NCBI GenBank assembly: GCA_900551055.1
Contig: URUK01000016.1
Coordinates: 1 to 56,155, forward strand
Direction: 5' to 3'
Source: an uncultured Prevotella sp.
Lineage (GTDB): Bacteria; Bacteroidota; Bacteroidia; Bacteroidales; Bacteroidaceae
Length of the DNA stretch: 56,155 nt
The stretch's first letter is position 1, and the number at the start of each line of letters is the position of its first letter. A model generated the notes under the pieces. The model was not told the DNA's origin. It saw only the letters and a list, made by a program, of their open reading frames with translations, and did no database searches. This document shows, piece by piece, positions 25,147 to 34,193 of the stretch. A program made the translations under genes and the position numbers.

Positions 25147-25624
25147 AATGAATAATGTAAAATGAATAATGAAAAATCATTGGTTGTGGTGGAGTTTGAC
25201 AAGAAGGAGTCTTTAATCAACAGCAAGAGTTTGGCATTTGCTTTACGTATAATCGAAATGGTAAAGTATGTCAGGAAGAAAGACAATGAGACTGTTTTGA
25301 CCAAGCAAGTTCTACGTTCTGGAACGTCAATAGGTGCTTCAGTTCGCGAGTCGGAGTTTGCCCAAAGTCCGTCAGACTTCATACATAAGCTAAGTATTTC
25401 TTTGAAAGAAGCCAATGAAACAGAGTATTGGCTATGCTTATTGAACAAAGCAGGCTACATAGATGGTAATTCTTATGAAAGTATGAGGAAAGATTGTAAT
25501 GAGATAATGGCGATATTAATCGCTTCCATTAAAACTGCAAAGTCTCATAATCAATAACTTGCTTCAATACATACTTTATTCTCTCATTATCAAATTTTTC
25601 ATTATTCATTTTTCATTCTTCATT
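25147..25624. mobile_element. Inverted-repeat element carrying a four-helix-bundle gene
   Basis: The left arm 25147-25178 (AATGAATAATGTAAAATGAA...) and right arm 25593-25624 match at 29 of 32 positions as reverse complements. They enclose one small gene, whose start codon lies inside the left arm. The element sits exactly between the two halves of a chromate transporter pair, from 1 bp after the first stop codon to 8 bp before the second start. The arms have the same build as the gene-less hairpins elsewhere: short AT- or purine-rich words in near-tandem. I read this as an inserted element and a possible autonomous relative of those hairpins. Confidence 0.7.
25162..25557 (+). CDS. Four-helix-bundle protein (S23/intervening-sequence protein family)
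   Basis: A 131-residue protein of the TIGR02436 family, first known from proteins encoded in 23S rRNA intervening sequences. The family motifs VLRSGTSIGASVRESEFAQS, FIHKLSISLKEANETEYWL and LNKAGYI are present, and the predicted fold is four antiparallel helices. The N-terminus MNNEKSLVVVEF is encoded by the left arm of the surrounding inverted repeat. Codons are clearly more AT-rich than in the flanking chrA genes, a sign of separate origin. Relatives include the Avd accessory protein of diversity-generating retroelements, which binds RNA. No reverse transcriptase is nearby. The role in this element is unknown; RNA or hairpin binding is a guess. Confidence 0.9.
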   Translation: MNNEKSLVVVEFDKKESLINSKSLAFALRIIEMVKYVRKKDNETVLTKQVLRSGTSIGASVRESEFAQSPSDFIHKLSISLKEANETEYWLCLLNKAGYIDGNSYESMRKDCNEIMAILIASIKTAKSHNQ

Positions 25625-25632
25625 AAATAAAT

Positions 25633-26208
25633 ATGATTTTCCTTGAGCTTTTCATAACGTTTTTCCAGATAGGGCTGTTCGGTTTCGGCGGAGGTTACGG
25701 CATGTTGTCGTTAATCCAGGGCGAGGTTGTGCACAACCACGGGTGGCTTACCACGTCGGAGTTCACCGACATTGTGGCAATCAGCCAGATGACTCCCGGC
25801 CCGATAGGTATCAATTCGGCCACTTACTGTGGCTATACCGCCGTTCACAATGCCGGGTTCGGATACGGAATGTCCGTCCTTGGCAGCCTTACGGCCACGG
25901 TCGCGCTTGTCCTTCCGTCGTTCATACTGATGGTTCTGATAGTGAAGATGCTAATGAAGTACATGCAGACGCAGACCGTCCAAAGCGTATTTATCGGTCT
26001 CCGGCCGGCGGTTGTCGGCCTCTTGGCCGCCGCCACGCTGCTATTGATGACGCCGGAGAATTTCTCCGCGCCCGGCGTTAACCCCTGGCAGTTCTGGATT
26101 AGCTGCTTCCTTTTCGTCGCGTCGTTCGTCGGTACAAAGTATTTCAAGATAAACCCCATCCGCATGATATGCTATGCAGGGGCGGCAGGACTGCTGTTGC
26201 TTTATTAG
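25633..26208 (+). CDS. Chromate transporter half (ChrA family)
   Basis: A 191-residue partner of the protein encoded at 24601-25146. It opens MIFLELFITFFQIGLFGFGGGYGMLSLIQGEVV and has the ISQMTPGPIGINSATYCGY motif. The two halves have different motif residues (SCPGVMAIN against MTPGPIGIN), as expected for a heterodimeric pair. About six hydrophobic segments are visible, ending in CYAGAAGLLLLY. A strong hairpin follows at 26211-26309. Confidence 0.9.
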   Translation: MIFLELFITFFQIGLFGFGGGYGMLSLIQGEVVHNHGWLTTSEFTDIVAISQMTPGPIGINSATYCGYTAVHNAGFGYGMSVLGSLTATVALVLPSFILMVLIVKMLMKYMQTQTVQSVFIGLRPAVVGLLAAATLLLMTPENFSAPGVNPWQFWISCFLFVASFVGTKYFKINPIRMICYAGAAGLLLLY

Positions 26209-26210
26209 CA

Positions 26211-26309
26211 GACAAGCATACGAGTGACAAGCAGACAAGGAAATTAGCATAAAAAAGTGACAAGCATCAAGGCAAAATTCCTTGTCTGCTTGTCACTCGT
26301 TTGCTTGTC
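26211..26309. repeat. GACAAG-type hairpin between convergent genes
   Basis: The arms 26211-26245 (GACAAGCATACGAGTGACAA...) and 26276-26309 pair at all but one or two positions over 34 bp, with a loop of about 30 nt. It separates the convergent chrA half and the gene at 26319. A bidirectional terminator function is plausible by position, though the stem is much longer than usual. Confidence 0.88.
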
Positions 26310-26318
26310 TCTATAAAA

Positions 26319-26915
26319 TTACTGCCACGTTATAGGCACGTTCTTCAGCTGGATGAACGTCGAGAGGTCGTTGTCGTATGAACGGCAGTCGTTGATGTCG
26401 ACCATGTAGTCAACGTAAACAAGCACGAACGACTTTACCGTTGCGGGCACTTTGGCGATTTTTGCAAGCTCGAATTTCACCGGAACGCCTGCCGGCATGT
26501 TCTTATTGTCAGAGAAAGTGCTGCGTTCGTATTCGTTGCCGTCGGCGTCATAAGCCTTAATGTTATATTTGCCCATTGTCACACCAGTGTAGTTCAAGTC
26601 CTTCGACGTTGCCTTCAGGGTGATTGTCACCGTGTTGCTGGCGGCGTTGCCGATGGCCTCGACGAACTCAACGTCGAAGTGCTTTGACGCTGGATTGCCC
26701 ACGCTTACGCCCGACGCGCCCGTAATGAAGGTTGTCGCCGGGGAACTCGTGCTGGTCGTGCCGGTGCTTTCAGTTGTCTGTTCGCCGGTAAGGGCTTCCT
26801 TTACAACTCCTTTGGCGGCCTCTTTCAGCTTCTTGAAAAACTGTGCGTCGGCCTGCTGCGGTATTGCGAAGAGGGCTATCGCCACTACGCAAAGTGTTCT
26901 AATCATCTTTTTCAT
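26319..26915 (-). CDS. Secreted protein of unknown function
   Basis: A 198-residue exported protein with the signal peptide MKKMIRTLCVVAIALFAIPQQADA. A short amphipathic helix follows (FFKKLKEAAKGVVKEAL), then a Ser/Thr/Gly-rich linker (residues about 45-68). The rest is a C-terminal beta-sandwich-like domain with alternating strands (FDVEFVEAIGNAASNTVTIT and VKFELAKIAKVPATVKSFVL). The last domain is reminiscent of DUF4352-type immunoglobulin-like proteins, but I do not recognise a specific family. It follows the membrane-protein gene at 26955 by 39 nt, so the two probably form an operon. Confidence 0.75.
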   Translation of the reverse strand: MKKMIRTLCVVAIALFAIPQQADAQFFKKLKEAAKGVVKEALTGEQTTESTGTTSTSSPATTFITGASGVSVGNPASKHFDVEFVEAIGNAASNTVTITLKATSKDLNYTGVTMGKYNIKAYDADGNEYERSTFSDNKNMPAGVPVKFELAKIAKVPATVKSFVLVYVDYMVDINDCRSYDNDLSTFIQLKNVPITWQ

Positions 26916-26954
26916 AATCTCAAAATGGTTTTAGTTATACAATAATGTGCGTTG

Positions 26955-27761
26955 TCACTTGTTGTTTTCTCTGCGCTCGTCTATCTTCTTGTCGGCATTG
27001 TCACGCGATATGGAATCCACATGCAGGTGTCCGTCTTTGTCACGGAACATCATCTTCGGCTGTTCCACCTGCTGCCCCTTCGACATCAGGCTGTAAGCGT
27101 ATATCCCGGCTATTACTATCACCGAGGCCGTCAGTATTTGCAGGAACAGCTCAATGAGGGCTACTATGAACAGGAACACCGCCAGGCAGACGGCTACCAC
27201 GCAGATGACGGAGAACGCCGTGAACGCCGCTCCCTGACGCCAGCCCGCCGTGCGCACGTTGCGCATGAGAGCCCAGCCTATGCCGCCGAGCACGAGCGCG
27301 AAGAACACGATGCTTACCACAACGTTCAGCGTTTCGTTGGAAACGCCGGCTACGCCCAGTATGATTGACAGGACGAGCGCCACGGGGAAGGTGAGGATGA
27401 GGCAGATGAACGTGGACTTGATGGCCAGCTCCTTGCCTATATGCTCTTCCACCGTGCCCTTGAAAAAGAACACTTGCAGTATCTGCATTGCGATGAACAG
27501 GGCGAAGGGTATGAGCCTTACGAGCTTGGCCCAGAAGCCGTACTCGTCTGATGTGCACCACCACATGCTGTTGCCGCCCAGCACTGCGTAGATGGCTATC
27601 TCCAGAACGGTGGCCGCGAGCATACATCCGGCAGACGCGAATAGCAGCGTGCGCGACTTGGTTTCGCCCTTCATATAGAGCAGTGTGGCGGCGAAAGCCG
27701 CGGCTACGATTATGAACACGAGCCAGAAAGGCAGGGTGGTGGACATCAGAAATTCTTTCAT
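26955..27761 (-). CDS. Integral membrane protein of unknown function
   Basis: A 268-residue protein with about seven hydrophobic helices (such as LPFWLVFIIVAAAFAATLLY, FAFSVICVVAVCLAVFLFI-like and ILTASVIVIAGIYAYSLM). A charged cytoplasmic tail carries PKMMFRDKDGHLHVDSISRD. The tail motif RDKDGHLHVDS looks like a conserved short peptide found at the ends of some Bacteroidales membrane proteins, but no function follows from it. The second Met (residue 6) is an alternative start. Confidence 0.75.
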   Translation of the reverse strand: MKEFLMSTTLPFWLVFIIVAAAFAATLLYMKGETKSRTLLFASAGCMLAATVLEIAIYAVLGGNSMWWCTSDEYGFWAKLVRLIPFALFIAMQILQVFFFKGTVEEHIGKELAIKSTFICLILTFPVALVLSIILGVAGVSNETLNVVVSIVFFALVLGGIGWALMRNVRTAGWRQGAAFTAFSVICVVAVCLAVFLFIVALIELFLQILTASVIVIAGIYAYSLMSKGQQVEQPKMMFRDKDGHLHVDSISRDNADKKIDERRENNK

Positions 27762-27905
27762 GGTATTATTCTCTATGATATTTTAAAAGTATGCGATGCT
27801 TCTGCTGCGGTGTAGTTCTGTGGCAAAAATAATGAAATCCGCAACCCTTGCAATAACGGAAAACCGTGAAATTCCGCACGGCCGGCCGCCATTTGCGCAA
27901 CATTC

Positions 27906-28010
27906 TGATATTCAACGACTTGCAAAAGGCCGTCTTTCGCCTCGTAAAACATGGCCTTTTGCACGCTGAAAGGTGGCCTTTTGGACGGTAAAAGACGGCC
28001 TTTCGCAGAG
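27906..28010. repeat. Phased GGCC array, copy 9
   Basis: Unit centres lie at 27931, 27953, 27975 and 27997, each 22 bp apart, with a TGATATTCA motif centred at 27910. The rest of the stretch 27762-28092 holds an unmatched AT-rich segment next to the membrane-protein gene and the FAH promoter. Confidence 0.87.
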
Positions 28011-28026
28011 CCGTGGAAGGCTGATT

Positions 28027-28056
28027 TTGCTCTTTCGGGATTTTTACGTACCTTTG
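28027..28056 (+). promoter_or_regulatory. Promoter of the FAH-porU operon
   Basis: TTG (28027-28029, within TTTTG), 19 bp and TACCTTTG (28049-28056) form a full Bacteroidetes promoter, about 36 bp before the first start codon. It should drive the FAH-family gene and porU together. Confidence 0.8.
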
Positions 28057-28092
28057 TCCGGCTGATTCTTGTGACGATAAAATTTGTGTAAC

Positions 28093-28710
28093 ATGAAGAT
28101 TTTTGCAGTGGGGATGAATTACATCCAGCACAATAAAGAGCTTGACGGAACGTTATATAAACCGGAAGAGCCTGTGATTTTCACCAAGGCCGACTCTTCG
28201 TTGCTGAAAGACGGGAAGCCGTTTTTCCCGCCTGACGACCTCGGCCGCATCGACTACGAGGGCGAGCTGGTGGTGCGTATATGCCGCCTGGGCAAGAATA
28301 TTCCCGTGAGGTTCGCCCACAGGTATTATGATGCGGTGACCGTCGGGGTTGACTTCACGGCGCGCGAGTTGCAGCGCCGCCTGCGCTCCGAGGGCAGGCC
28401 GTGGGAGCTTTGCAAGGGGTTCGACGGGGCGGCGACGATAGGCGAGTGGGTCGGCGTTGAGAAGCTGCGCGACATCCAGTCGCTGCGTTTCCGCCTGGAA
28501 GTCAACGGAGCGGCTGTACAGGAGGGCTGCTCGGCCGACATGCTGTTCAAGGTTGACGAGCTGATAGCCTACATCAGCCGCTGGTTTACACTGAAGACGG
28601 GCGACATGCTTTATACAGGCACGCCGCAGGGCGTAGGCCCCGTAAGCGTGGGCGACCATATTACGGGCTGGATTGAAGACCGTAAGGTGCTGGATTTCAA
28701 CGTAAGATGA
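28093..28710 (+). CDS. Fumarylacetoacetate hydrolase family protein
   Basis: A 205-residue short FAH-fold enzyme. Metal-binding acids are seen in DYEGELVVRI and VGVDFTARELQ, and the catalytic lysine region in WELCKGFDGAATIGEWV. The C-terminal signature is TLKTGDMLYTGTPQGVGPV. Such proteins hydrolyse or decarboxylate small oxo-acids (acylpyruvase, oxaloacetate decarboxylase); the exact substrate is open. I use ATG 28093; a TTG three codons earlier is possible. Its last 4 bp overlap the porU start, so the two genes are translationally coupled. Confidence 0.9.
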   Translation: MKIFAVGMNYIQHNKELDGTLYKPEEPVIFTKADSSLLKDGKPFFPPDDLGRIDYEGELVVRICRLGKNIPVRFAHRYYDAVTVGVDFTARELQRRLRSEGRPWELCKGFDGAATIGEWVGVEKLRDIQSLRFRLEVNGAAVQEGCSADMLFKVDELIAYISRWFTLKTGDMLYTGTPQGVGPVSVGDHITGWIEDRKVLDFNVR

Positions 28711-31700
28711 CATATAAGAAAGTTCTTTTTTTGTTGTCAGTACTGTTTGTTGTCAGTGCTGCCGGGGCGTCGGTAAGGGCGCAACGCTTCTTCAACCTCA
28801 CCGCGGAAGAGGTGAGGATTGACAGCGTGTTGCCGTTTTTCTCGTGCTCTGTGCAGCTCGACGGGGCGTGGGAAGACTCCGTATATACCGCCACAATAGA
28901 ATATCCCGAGTTCATTGAGATGGGCGAGGCCGACGTGGCGCGGTATGAGCGGATAAGCGGCGGACCGCTGCCGGAACTGCCGGAGGTCGAGGCAAATGTT
29001 GTTGTCGAGCGCCGCCGGGGCCGCTTGGAGGTGTCGTTCGTCCCGTTGGTGATGCGCGGCGGCAAGTACATGAAGCTTGTCAGCTTCATGATTGACGTGA
29101 AGTCAAGCCCCCAGTCGCGTGCAAAGGTGGCCGCGAGGATGGCCACAGCCGCGTCGCGTGCTGACAGGTATGCGGCCCATTCGGTGCTGCGCGAGGGGCA
29201 GTGGGCGAAAATCCGCGTGCCCGAGACCGGCGTTTATGAAATCACGCAGACGTTGGTGCGCCGCGCAGGGTTTACCGATTTGAGCCGAGTCAAGGTGTAC
29301 GGATACGGCGGAGCGTTGCAGGACGAGGTTCTTGACGAGGACTACCTTATAGAACATGACGACCTGAAGGAAGTCCCTACGTGTACTGTTGGCGGCCGCA
29401 GGCTGTTTCACGCCGAGGGACCGGTGACATGGGACAGTGCTACGACAGACCGGCGCACGCGCAATCCTTATTCAGACTACGGCTATTACTTCCTGACCGA
29501 AAGCGACGGCGAGCCGCTTACGGTTGACAGCGCGGCCTTCATAGACTCCTTCCGGGAGCATCCTTATTATTATCACAGCATCCATGAGGTTGACAACTAC
29601 GCCTGGTATCAGGGCGGACGCAACCTGTTCGAGAACGACCCGATAAGCGCGGGTCGTTCGAGAGATTATCTCATAACGCGCGAGGCGGCGCAGGCCGGCA
29701 CGCATTGGATAGACGTATGCGTTACCGCCGGGCAGGCTACGTCGGGGCTAATCAGCATCAACGGCAGTGTGACAGGCACGTTCTCGCTTGGCAGCTTCTC
29801 TGAATACGACGACGCGAAAAGCTACGAACGGGTGTTCAGCGTGACATCTTCCACGCTCACGGATACCGTCACCATAACGACGACTTCAGGCGGCCCGGTG
29901 CGCCTTGACTATATTTCGGCGCGCTTCGACACGCCGCGCAGCGTGCCAAGTCTTGCCACAGCGTCGTTCCCCACGCCTGAATACGTTTACAACATAACCA
30001 ACCAAGACCATCACGCCGACCCACAGGCGGACATGATAATCATTGTGCCTACGTCGCAGAAACTCACCGCGCAGGCGCAAAGGCTTAAGGAACACCACGA
30101 ACAGCAGGACGGCCTTAGGGTGACTATAGTGCCTGCTGACGAGCTTTACAACGAGTTTTCAAGCGGTACTCCCGATGCAAACGCCTACCGGAGGTACTTG
30201 AAAATGCTGTACGACCGCGCCGAAACGGAGGCCGACATGCCCAAATACCTGCTGCTGTTCGGCGACTGCGTGTGGGACAACCGCCTGCTTACGTCAGAGT
30301 GTGCAAGCCTTTCTGCCGACGACTTGCTGCTTTGCCATGAGAGCGAAAACTCCTTCAGCCATGTGTATTGCTACGTTGACGACGGTTTCTTCTGCTGTCT
30401 TGACGACGGAGAGGGCGGAAGTCCTACGGAGACCGACAAGCTCGACGTGGCCGTTGGCCGCTTCCCGGTGCGCACCGAGGCTGAAGCCAAGGTCATGGTG
30501 GACAAGACCATAAACTACGTCGGCAACGAAAATGCCGGCAGCTGGCAAAACCTCTTGGTGTTCATGGGCGACGACGGCAACGAGAACCGGCACATGAGGG
30601 ACGCCGACGAGATGGCGCAGACGGTGGAAGGCATCAATCCCGCCTTCCAGATTGAGCGCATAATGTGGGATGCCTACAAGCGTGAGACCTCGTCGACAGG
30701 AAACTCTTATCCCGACGTTACACGCCTGATAAAGCAACGGCAGGAAGCAGGCGCGCTGGTGATGAACTACAGCGGGCACGGCGGACCTACCGGACTGTCG
30801 CATGAAATGGTGATAACCCTTAGTGATTTCGCGTCGTTTTCCAACAGGAACCTGCCTCTCTGGATAACCGCATCGTGTGACATCATGCCCTTTGACGCGC
30901 AGGAAGACAACCTTGGCGAGACCGCCGTGCTTAATGAAAACGGCGGAGCCGTGGCTTTTTTCGGCACAACGCGCACTGTATACGTTGACCGCAACAACGC
31001 CATAAACAGGGCTTACCTGCGTGCGTTGTTCACCCCCGGCGACGACGGTTACGTCACAATAGGCGAAGCGCAGCGGCTTGCAAAGAACGAACTCATAACC
31101 TCCGGGCAGGACAGAACGGAAAACAAACTGCAGTATTCGCTGCTCGGCGACCCGGCGTTGCACCTCAACATACCGTTCCAAAGGGCGGTAATCGACAGCA
31201 TAAACGGCGTTGGACTCGCTTCGGCAGACACGCTTCCGCAAATCTCCGCAGGCTCTGTTGTCAGGGTGTCAGGGCATGTTGAAACCGCCGACGGCGGCAA
31301 AGATGCGTCGTTTACGGGCGTAGTCTCCGCCTTGGTAAGGGATGCCGAGAAGTTGGTTGTGTGCCGTTTGAACAACACTTCGGATGACGGCGCAAGCACG
31401 GCGTTCGAGTATTACGACCGCACTACGACCCTCTTCAACGGCAGCGACAGTGTCCGCAGCGGCGAGTTCGCCTTTTCTTTTGCCGTGCCTATGGACATAG
31501 ACTACAGCAACGAGACAGGACTAATCAACGTTCTGGCCGTAAATTCCTCGACGAAAGAGGCCGTCAACGGGCTTAACGGCGACTTTACCGTTGGCGGAAC
31601 GGCAGCCGAAGGCACTGACGGAATAGGTCCGTCAGTCTACTGTTACCTTAATTCACCGACGTTTGTGAACGGCGGAAAGGTGAACACTACGCCCTACTTC

Positions 31701-32279
31701 GTTGCCGAAATATCAGACAAGGACGGCCTGAACACAACCGGCAGCGGCATAGGACACGACCTGCAGCTGACAATCGACGGCGACATGTCGAAGACATACG
31801 TGCTGAACGACAACTTCCAGTACGACTTCGGCAGCTTCACGAGCGGCAGTACGTATTACAGCATACCGGCGCTTGAGCCGGGACAGCACACCCTGCGCTT
31901 CCGCGCATGGGACATAATGAACAACTCCACGACAACGGAACTGACGTTCAACGTGGTAGAAGGGCTTACACCAAGCATCCTGAGCATCGACTGCACGTCA
32001 AATCCCGCTACGACGAGCACCACATTTGTCATTGCGCATGACCGTTCGGGAAACAATCTCGACGTGGAAATAGAAGTGTTCGACATCAGCGGGCGTCCCG
32101 TATGGAAACACTCTGAAAGCGGTGTCGCGTCGTCAGGCACGTACACAGTGGACTGGGATTTGACCGGCGACGGCGGCGGACGGCTCTCTACCGGCGTGTA
32201 CATCTACCGCGTGAAGATAGGCGGCGACGGCAGCGGAATGGTGTCGAAGGCGAAGAAACTGATAATAATGACAAGATAA
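28707..32279 (+). CDS. porU: Type IX secretion system sortase PorU
   Basis: A 1,190-residue C25-family (gingipain-like) cysteine peptidase. On the cell surface it cuts the C-terminal sorting domain from type IX cargo and attaches A-LPS. A signal peptide covers about residues 1-26 (LFLLSVLFVVSAAGASVRAQ). The catalytic His lies in MNYSGHGGPTGL (His691) and the Cys in WITASCDIMPF (Cys724). The middle FGDCVWDNR and VAVGRFPVRTEAEA segments are typical of C25. The last 80 residues (VEIEVFDISGRPVWKHSESG, then STGVYIYRVKIG) form a sorting-domain-like fold that PorU retains. It is followed by porV, its partner in the attachment complex, as in Porphyromonas. Confidence 0.95.
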   Translation: MTYKKVLFLLSVLFVVSAAGASVRAQRFFNLTAEEVRIDSVLPFFSCSVQLDGAWEDSVYTATIEYPEFIEMGEADVARYERISGGPLPELPEVEANVVVERRRGRLEVSFVPLVMRGGKYMKLVSFMIDVKSSPQSRAKVAARMATAASRADRYAAHSVLREGQWAKIRVPETGVYEITQTLVRRAGFTDLSRVKVYGYGGALQDEVLDEDYLIEHDDLKEVPTCTVGGRRLFHAEGPVTWDSATTDRRTRNPYSDYGYYFLTESDGEPLTVDSAAFIDSFREHPYYYHSIHEVDNYAWYQGGRNLFENDPISAGRSRDYLITREAAQAGTHWIDVCVTAGQATSGLISINGSVTGTFSLGSFSEYDDAKSYERVFSVTSSTLTDTVTITTTSGGPVRLDYISARFDTPRSVPSLATASFPTPEYVYNITNQDHHADPQADMIIIVPTSQKLTAQAQRLKEHHEQQDGLRVTIVPADELYNEFSSGTPDANAYRRYLKMLYDRAETEADMPKYLLLFGDCVWDNRLLTSECASLSADDLLLCHESENSFSHVYCYVDDGFFCCLDDGEGGSPTETDKLDVAVGRFPVRTEAEAKVMVDKTINYVGNENAGSWQNLLVFMGDDGNENRHMRDADEMAQTVEGINPAFQIERIMWDAYKRETSSTGNSYPDVTRLIKQRQEAGALVMNYSGHGGPTGLSHEMVITLSDFASFSNRNLPLWITASCDIMPFDAQEDNLGETAVLNENGGAVAFFGTTRTVYVDRNNAINRAYLRALFTPGDDGYVTIGEAQRLAKNELITSGQDRTENKLQYSLLGDPALHLNIPFQRAVIDSINGVGLASADTLPQISAGSVVRVSGHVETADGGKDASFTGVVSALVRDAEKLVVCRLNNTSDDGASTAFEYYDRTTTLFNGSDSVRSGEFAFSFAVPMDIDYSNETGLINVLAVNSSTKEAVNGLNGDFTVGGTAAEGTDGIGPSVYCYLNSPTFVNGGKVNTTPYFVAEISDKDGLNTTGSGIGHDLQLTIDGDMSKTYVLNDNFQYDFGSFTSGSTYYSIPALEPGQHTLRFRAWDIMNNSTTTELTFNVVEGLTPSILSIDCTSNPATTSTTFVIAHDRSGNNLDVEIEVFDISGRPVWKHSESGVASSGTYTVDWDLTGDGGGRLSTGVYIYRVKIGGDGSGMVSKAKKLIIMTR

Positions 32280-32350
32280 GCCTGCACTTCCGTGCTTGCG
32301 ATTAACAATCAATAATTAACAATCAAACAACCGTTGGAACATCAAAAGAC

Positions 32351-33520
32351 ATGACAATGAAGCACCTTAAGATATTCATTGCGGTGGCGTTGGCCGCCGT
32401 CGCACTCGGAGCACGTGCGCAGGAAAAGACCGACATATTCAATCCTGAATACAATTCGGTAACATCACAAACCATAGCGCCTGACGCGCGTGCCGCCGGT
32501 ATGGGCGATGTCGGTGCGGCGACCGACCCCGACGTAAACTCGCAATACTGGAATCCGGCCAAGTATCCGTTCTGCATCAGCCGCGCCGGGGTGGCCTTGA
32601 ACTACACGCCGTGGCTCCGCCAGCTTGTCAACGACATGGACTTGGCATACCTTGCAGGCTATTACCGCATAGGCGACCACAGCGCCGTGTCGGCTTCGCT
32701 GCGTTATTTCTCGCTCGGAGAGGTGATGATGGGTGAAGAAGAAGGCGGCATGACCATCAACCCTTACGAGATGTCCATCGACGTGGCATACTCGCTGATG
32801 CTCAGCGAAAAGTTTTCATTGGCGGCGGCGGTGAGGTGGATATACTCCGACATTACTTACAACTACACCGAAGAGACACGTGCGGCGAGCGCCTTCGCGG
32901 CCGACATCGCCTGCTACTATCAGAACTACATAATGATAGGCCAGCGCGAATGCCAGCTCGGCTTGGGACTGAACATAAGCAACATAGGTAGCAAAATAAA
33001 CTTCGACGGCAGCGAGAACAGCGAGTTCATACCTGCTAACATGCGCCTCGGAGCGTCGCTCATGGTGCCTATCGACGAATACAACCGCTTCACCATTGCC
33101 GCCGACGCCAACAAGCTGCTTGTTCCAACCAAGCCGCTTCAGGAGGACGGGGAGTCGAGCGAGGACTATGACCGGCGTGTGCAGCGCGATTATTACGACA
33201 TATCGAGCATCAGCGGCATCTTCAAGAGTTTTAGCGACGCGCCCGGAGGCTTCAAGGAGGAGTTGCAGGAGATACGCTGGAGCGTCGGTGCGGAGTATGT
33301 TTACAACGACAAGTTCAGCCTTCGCGCGGGCTATCACCATGAGTCCGAGAACAAGGGAAACCGCAAATACTTCACCTTCGGTGCCGGTTTCCGCATGAGC
33401 GCCTTCTCGCTTGACTGCGGATACGTATGGGCTACGGCAAAGAGCAACCCCTTGGACCAGACCCTGCGCTTCACCCTTGCGTTCGACATGGACGGAATAA
33501 AGGATTTGTTTAGGAGATAG
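32351..33520 (+). CDS. porV: Type IX secretion outer-membrane protein PorV
   Basis: A 389-residue outer-membrane beta-barrel (LptO/PG27 family, FadL-like fold). It shuttles type IX cargo from the translocon to PorU. The signal peptide is MTMKHLKIFIAVALAAVALGARA. The mature start has the family sequence SQTIAPDARAAGMGDVGAATDPDVNSQYWNPAK (given here in part), and alternating aromatic strand residues continue to FTLAFDMDGIKDLFRR. The ATG at 32357 is an equally good start. It is 71 bp downstream of porU and probably co-transcribed. Confidence 0.94.
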   Translation: MTMKHLKIFIAVALAAVALGARAQEKTDIFNPEYNSVTSQTIAPDARAAGMGDVGAATDPDVNSQYWNPAKYPFCISRAGVALNYTPWLRQLVNDMDLAYLAGYYRIGDHSAVSASLRYFSLGEVMMGEEEGGMTINPYEMSIDVAYSLMLSEKFSLAAAVRWIYSDITYNYTEETRAASAFAADIACYYQNYIMIGQRECQLGLGLNISNIGSKINFDGSENSEFIPANMRLGASLMVPIDEYNRFTIAADANKLLVPTKPLQEDGESSEDYDRRVQRDYYDISSISGIFKSFSDAPGGFKEELQEIRWSVGAEYVYNDKFSLRAGYHHESENKGNRKYFTFGAGFRMSAFSLDCGYVWATAKSNPLDQTLRFTLAFDMDGIKDLFRR

Positions 33521-33525
33521 TTTTT

Positions 33526-33647
33526 AGGTAGTAAAGGTGTTATGGAGTAAAGGAGTTAAGACAAATGCCATGCTGTCTGCACACATTGATTGTGACAATA
33601 TGCAGGACATTCGTCTTAACTCCTTTACTCCATAACTCCTTTACTCC
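33526..33647. repeat. GGAGTTAAG hairpin element
   Basis: The left arm (33526-33569, GGTAGTAAAGGTGTTATGGA...) ends in AAGACAAATGCCATGC. The right arm (33601-33647) reads TGCAGGACATTCGTCTTAAC and on. The arms pair for about 40 bp with few mismatches. It fills the porV-ispF gap. Confidence 0.88.
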
Positions 33648-33663
33648 AATAAAATGATAGGAA

Positions 33664-34140
33664 ATGAATATAAGAGTAGGTTTAGGTTACGACGTCCACC
33701 GTCTCGTCGAGGGGCGCGACTTGTGGCTCGGAGGCATAAAGATAGAGCACACTATGGGTTTGTTTGGCCACAGTGACGCTGATGTGCTTATCCATGCGAT
33801 ATGCGACGCGCTGCTGGGAGCGGCCAACATGCGCGACATTGGCTACCATTTTCCCGACACGTCGGCTGACACTTTGAACGTTGACAGCAAGATTTTGCTG
33901 CGCAAGACTGTAGAACTTATCGCCACCGAGGGCTACACTGTGGGCAACATCGACGCCACGGTGTGCGCCGAGCGGCCTAAAATCAATCCGCACGTGCCGG
34001 CCATGAAAGCGTGCCTTGCACGTGTGATGGGCATTGCCGAAGACCAGATTTCAATCAAGGCCACCACTACCGAGTGCCTCGGTTTTACCGGACGCGAGGA
34101 GGGCATGAGCGCATACGCGGTGGCGTTGATTGAGAGATGA
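33664..34140 (+). CDS. ispF: 2-C-methyl-D-erythritol 2,4-cyclodiphosphate synthase
   Basis: A 158-residue enzyme of the MEP isoprenoid pathway; it forms the cyclic diphosphate with loss of CMP. The zinc ligands are in GYDVHRL (Asp10, His12) and the HSDADVLIHAICDALLGAA motif. ERPKINPH and ATTTECLGFTGREEG complete the family signatures. The length is normal. The first codons are preceded closely by a hairpin element, so its own promoter is not obvious and read-through from porV is likely. Confidence 0.96.
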   Translation: MNIRVGLGYDVHRLVEGRDLWLGGIKIEHTMGLFGHSDADVLIHAICDALLGAANMRDIGYHFPDTSADTLNVDSKILLRKTVELIATEGYTVGNIDATVCAERPKINPHVPAMKACLARVMGIAEDQISIKATTTECLGFTGREEGMSAYAVALIER

Positions 34141-34193
34141 CGCGCCTGTCAGGGGCGATTGAAAACGGAAATACTGCAAACCGCATTGTTCTT

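Noticed and set aside
25162..25557. Avd-type accessory gene of a diversity-generating retroelement
   Set aside because: The family is related, but no reverse transcriptase, template repeat or variable repeat was found in the window.
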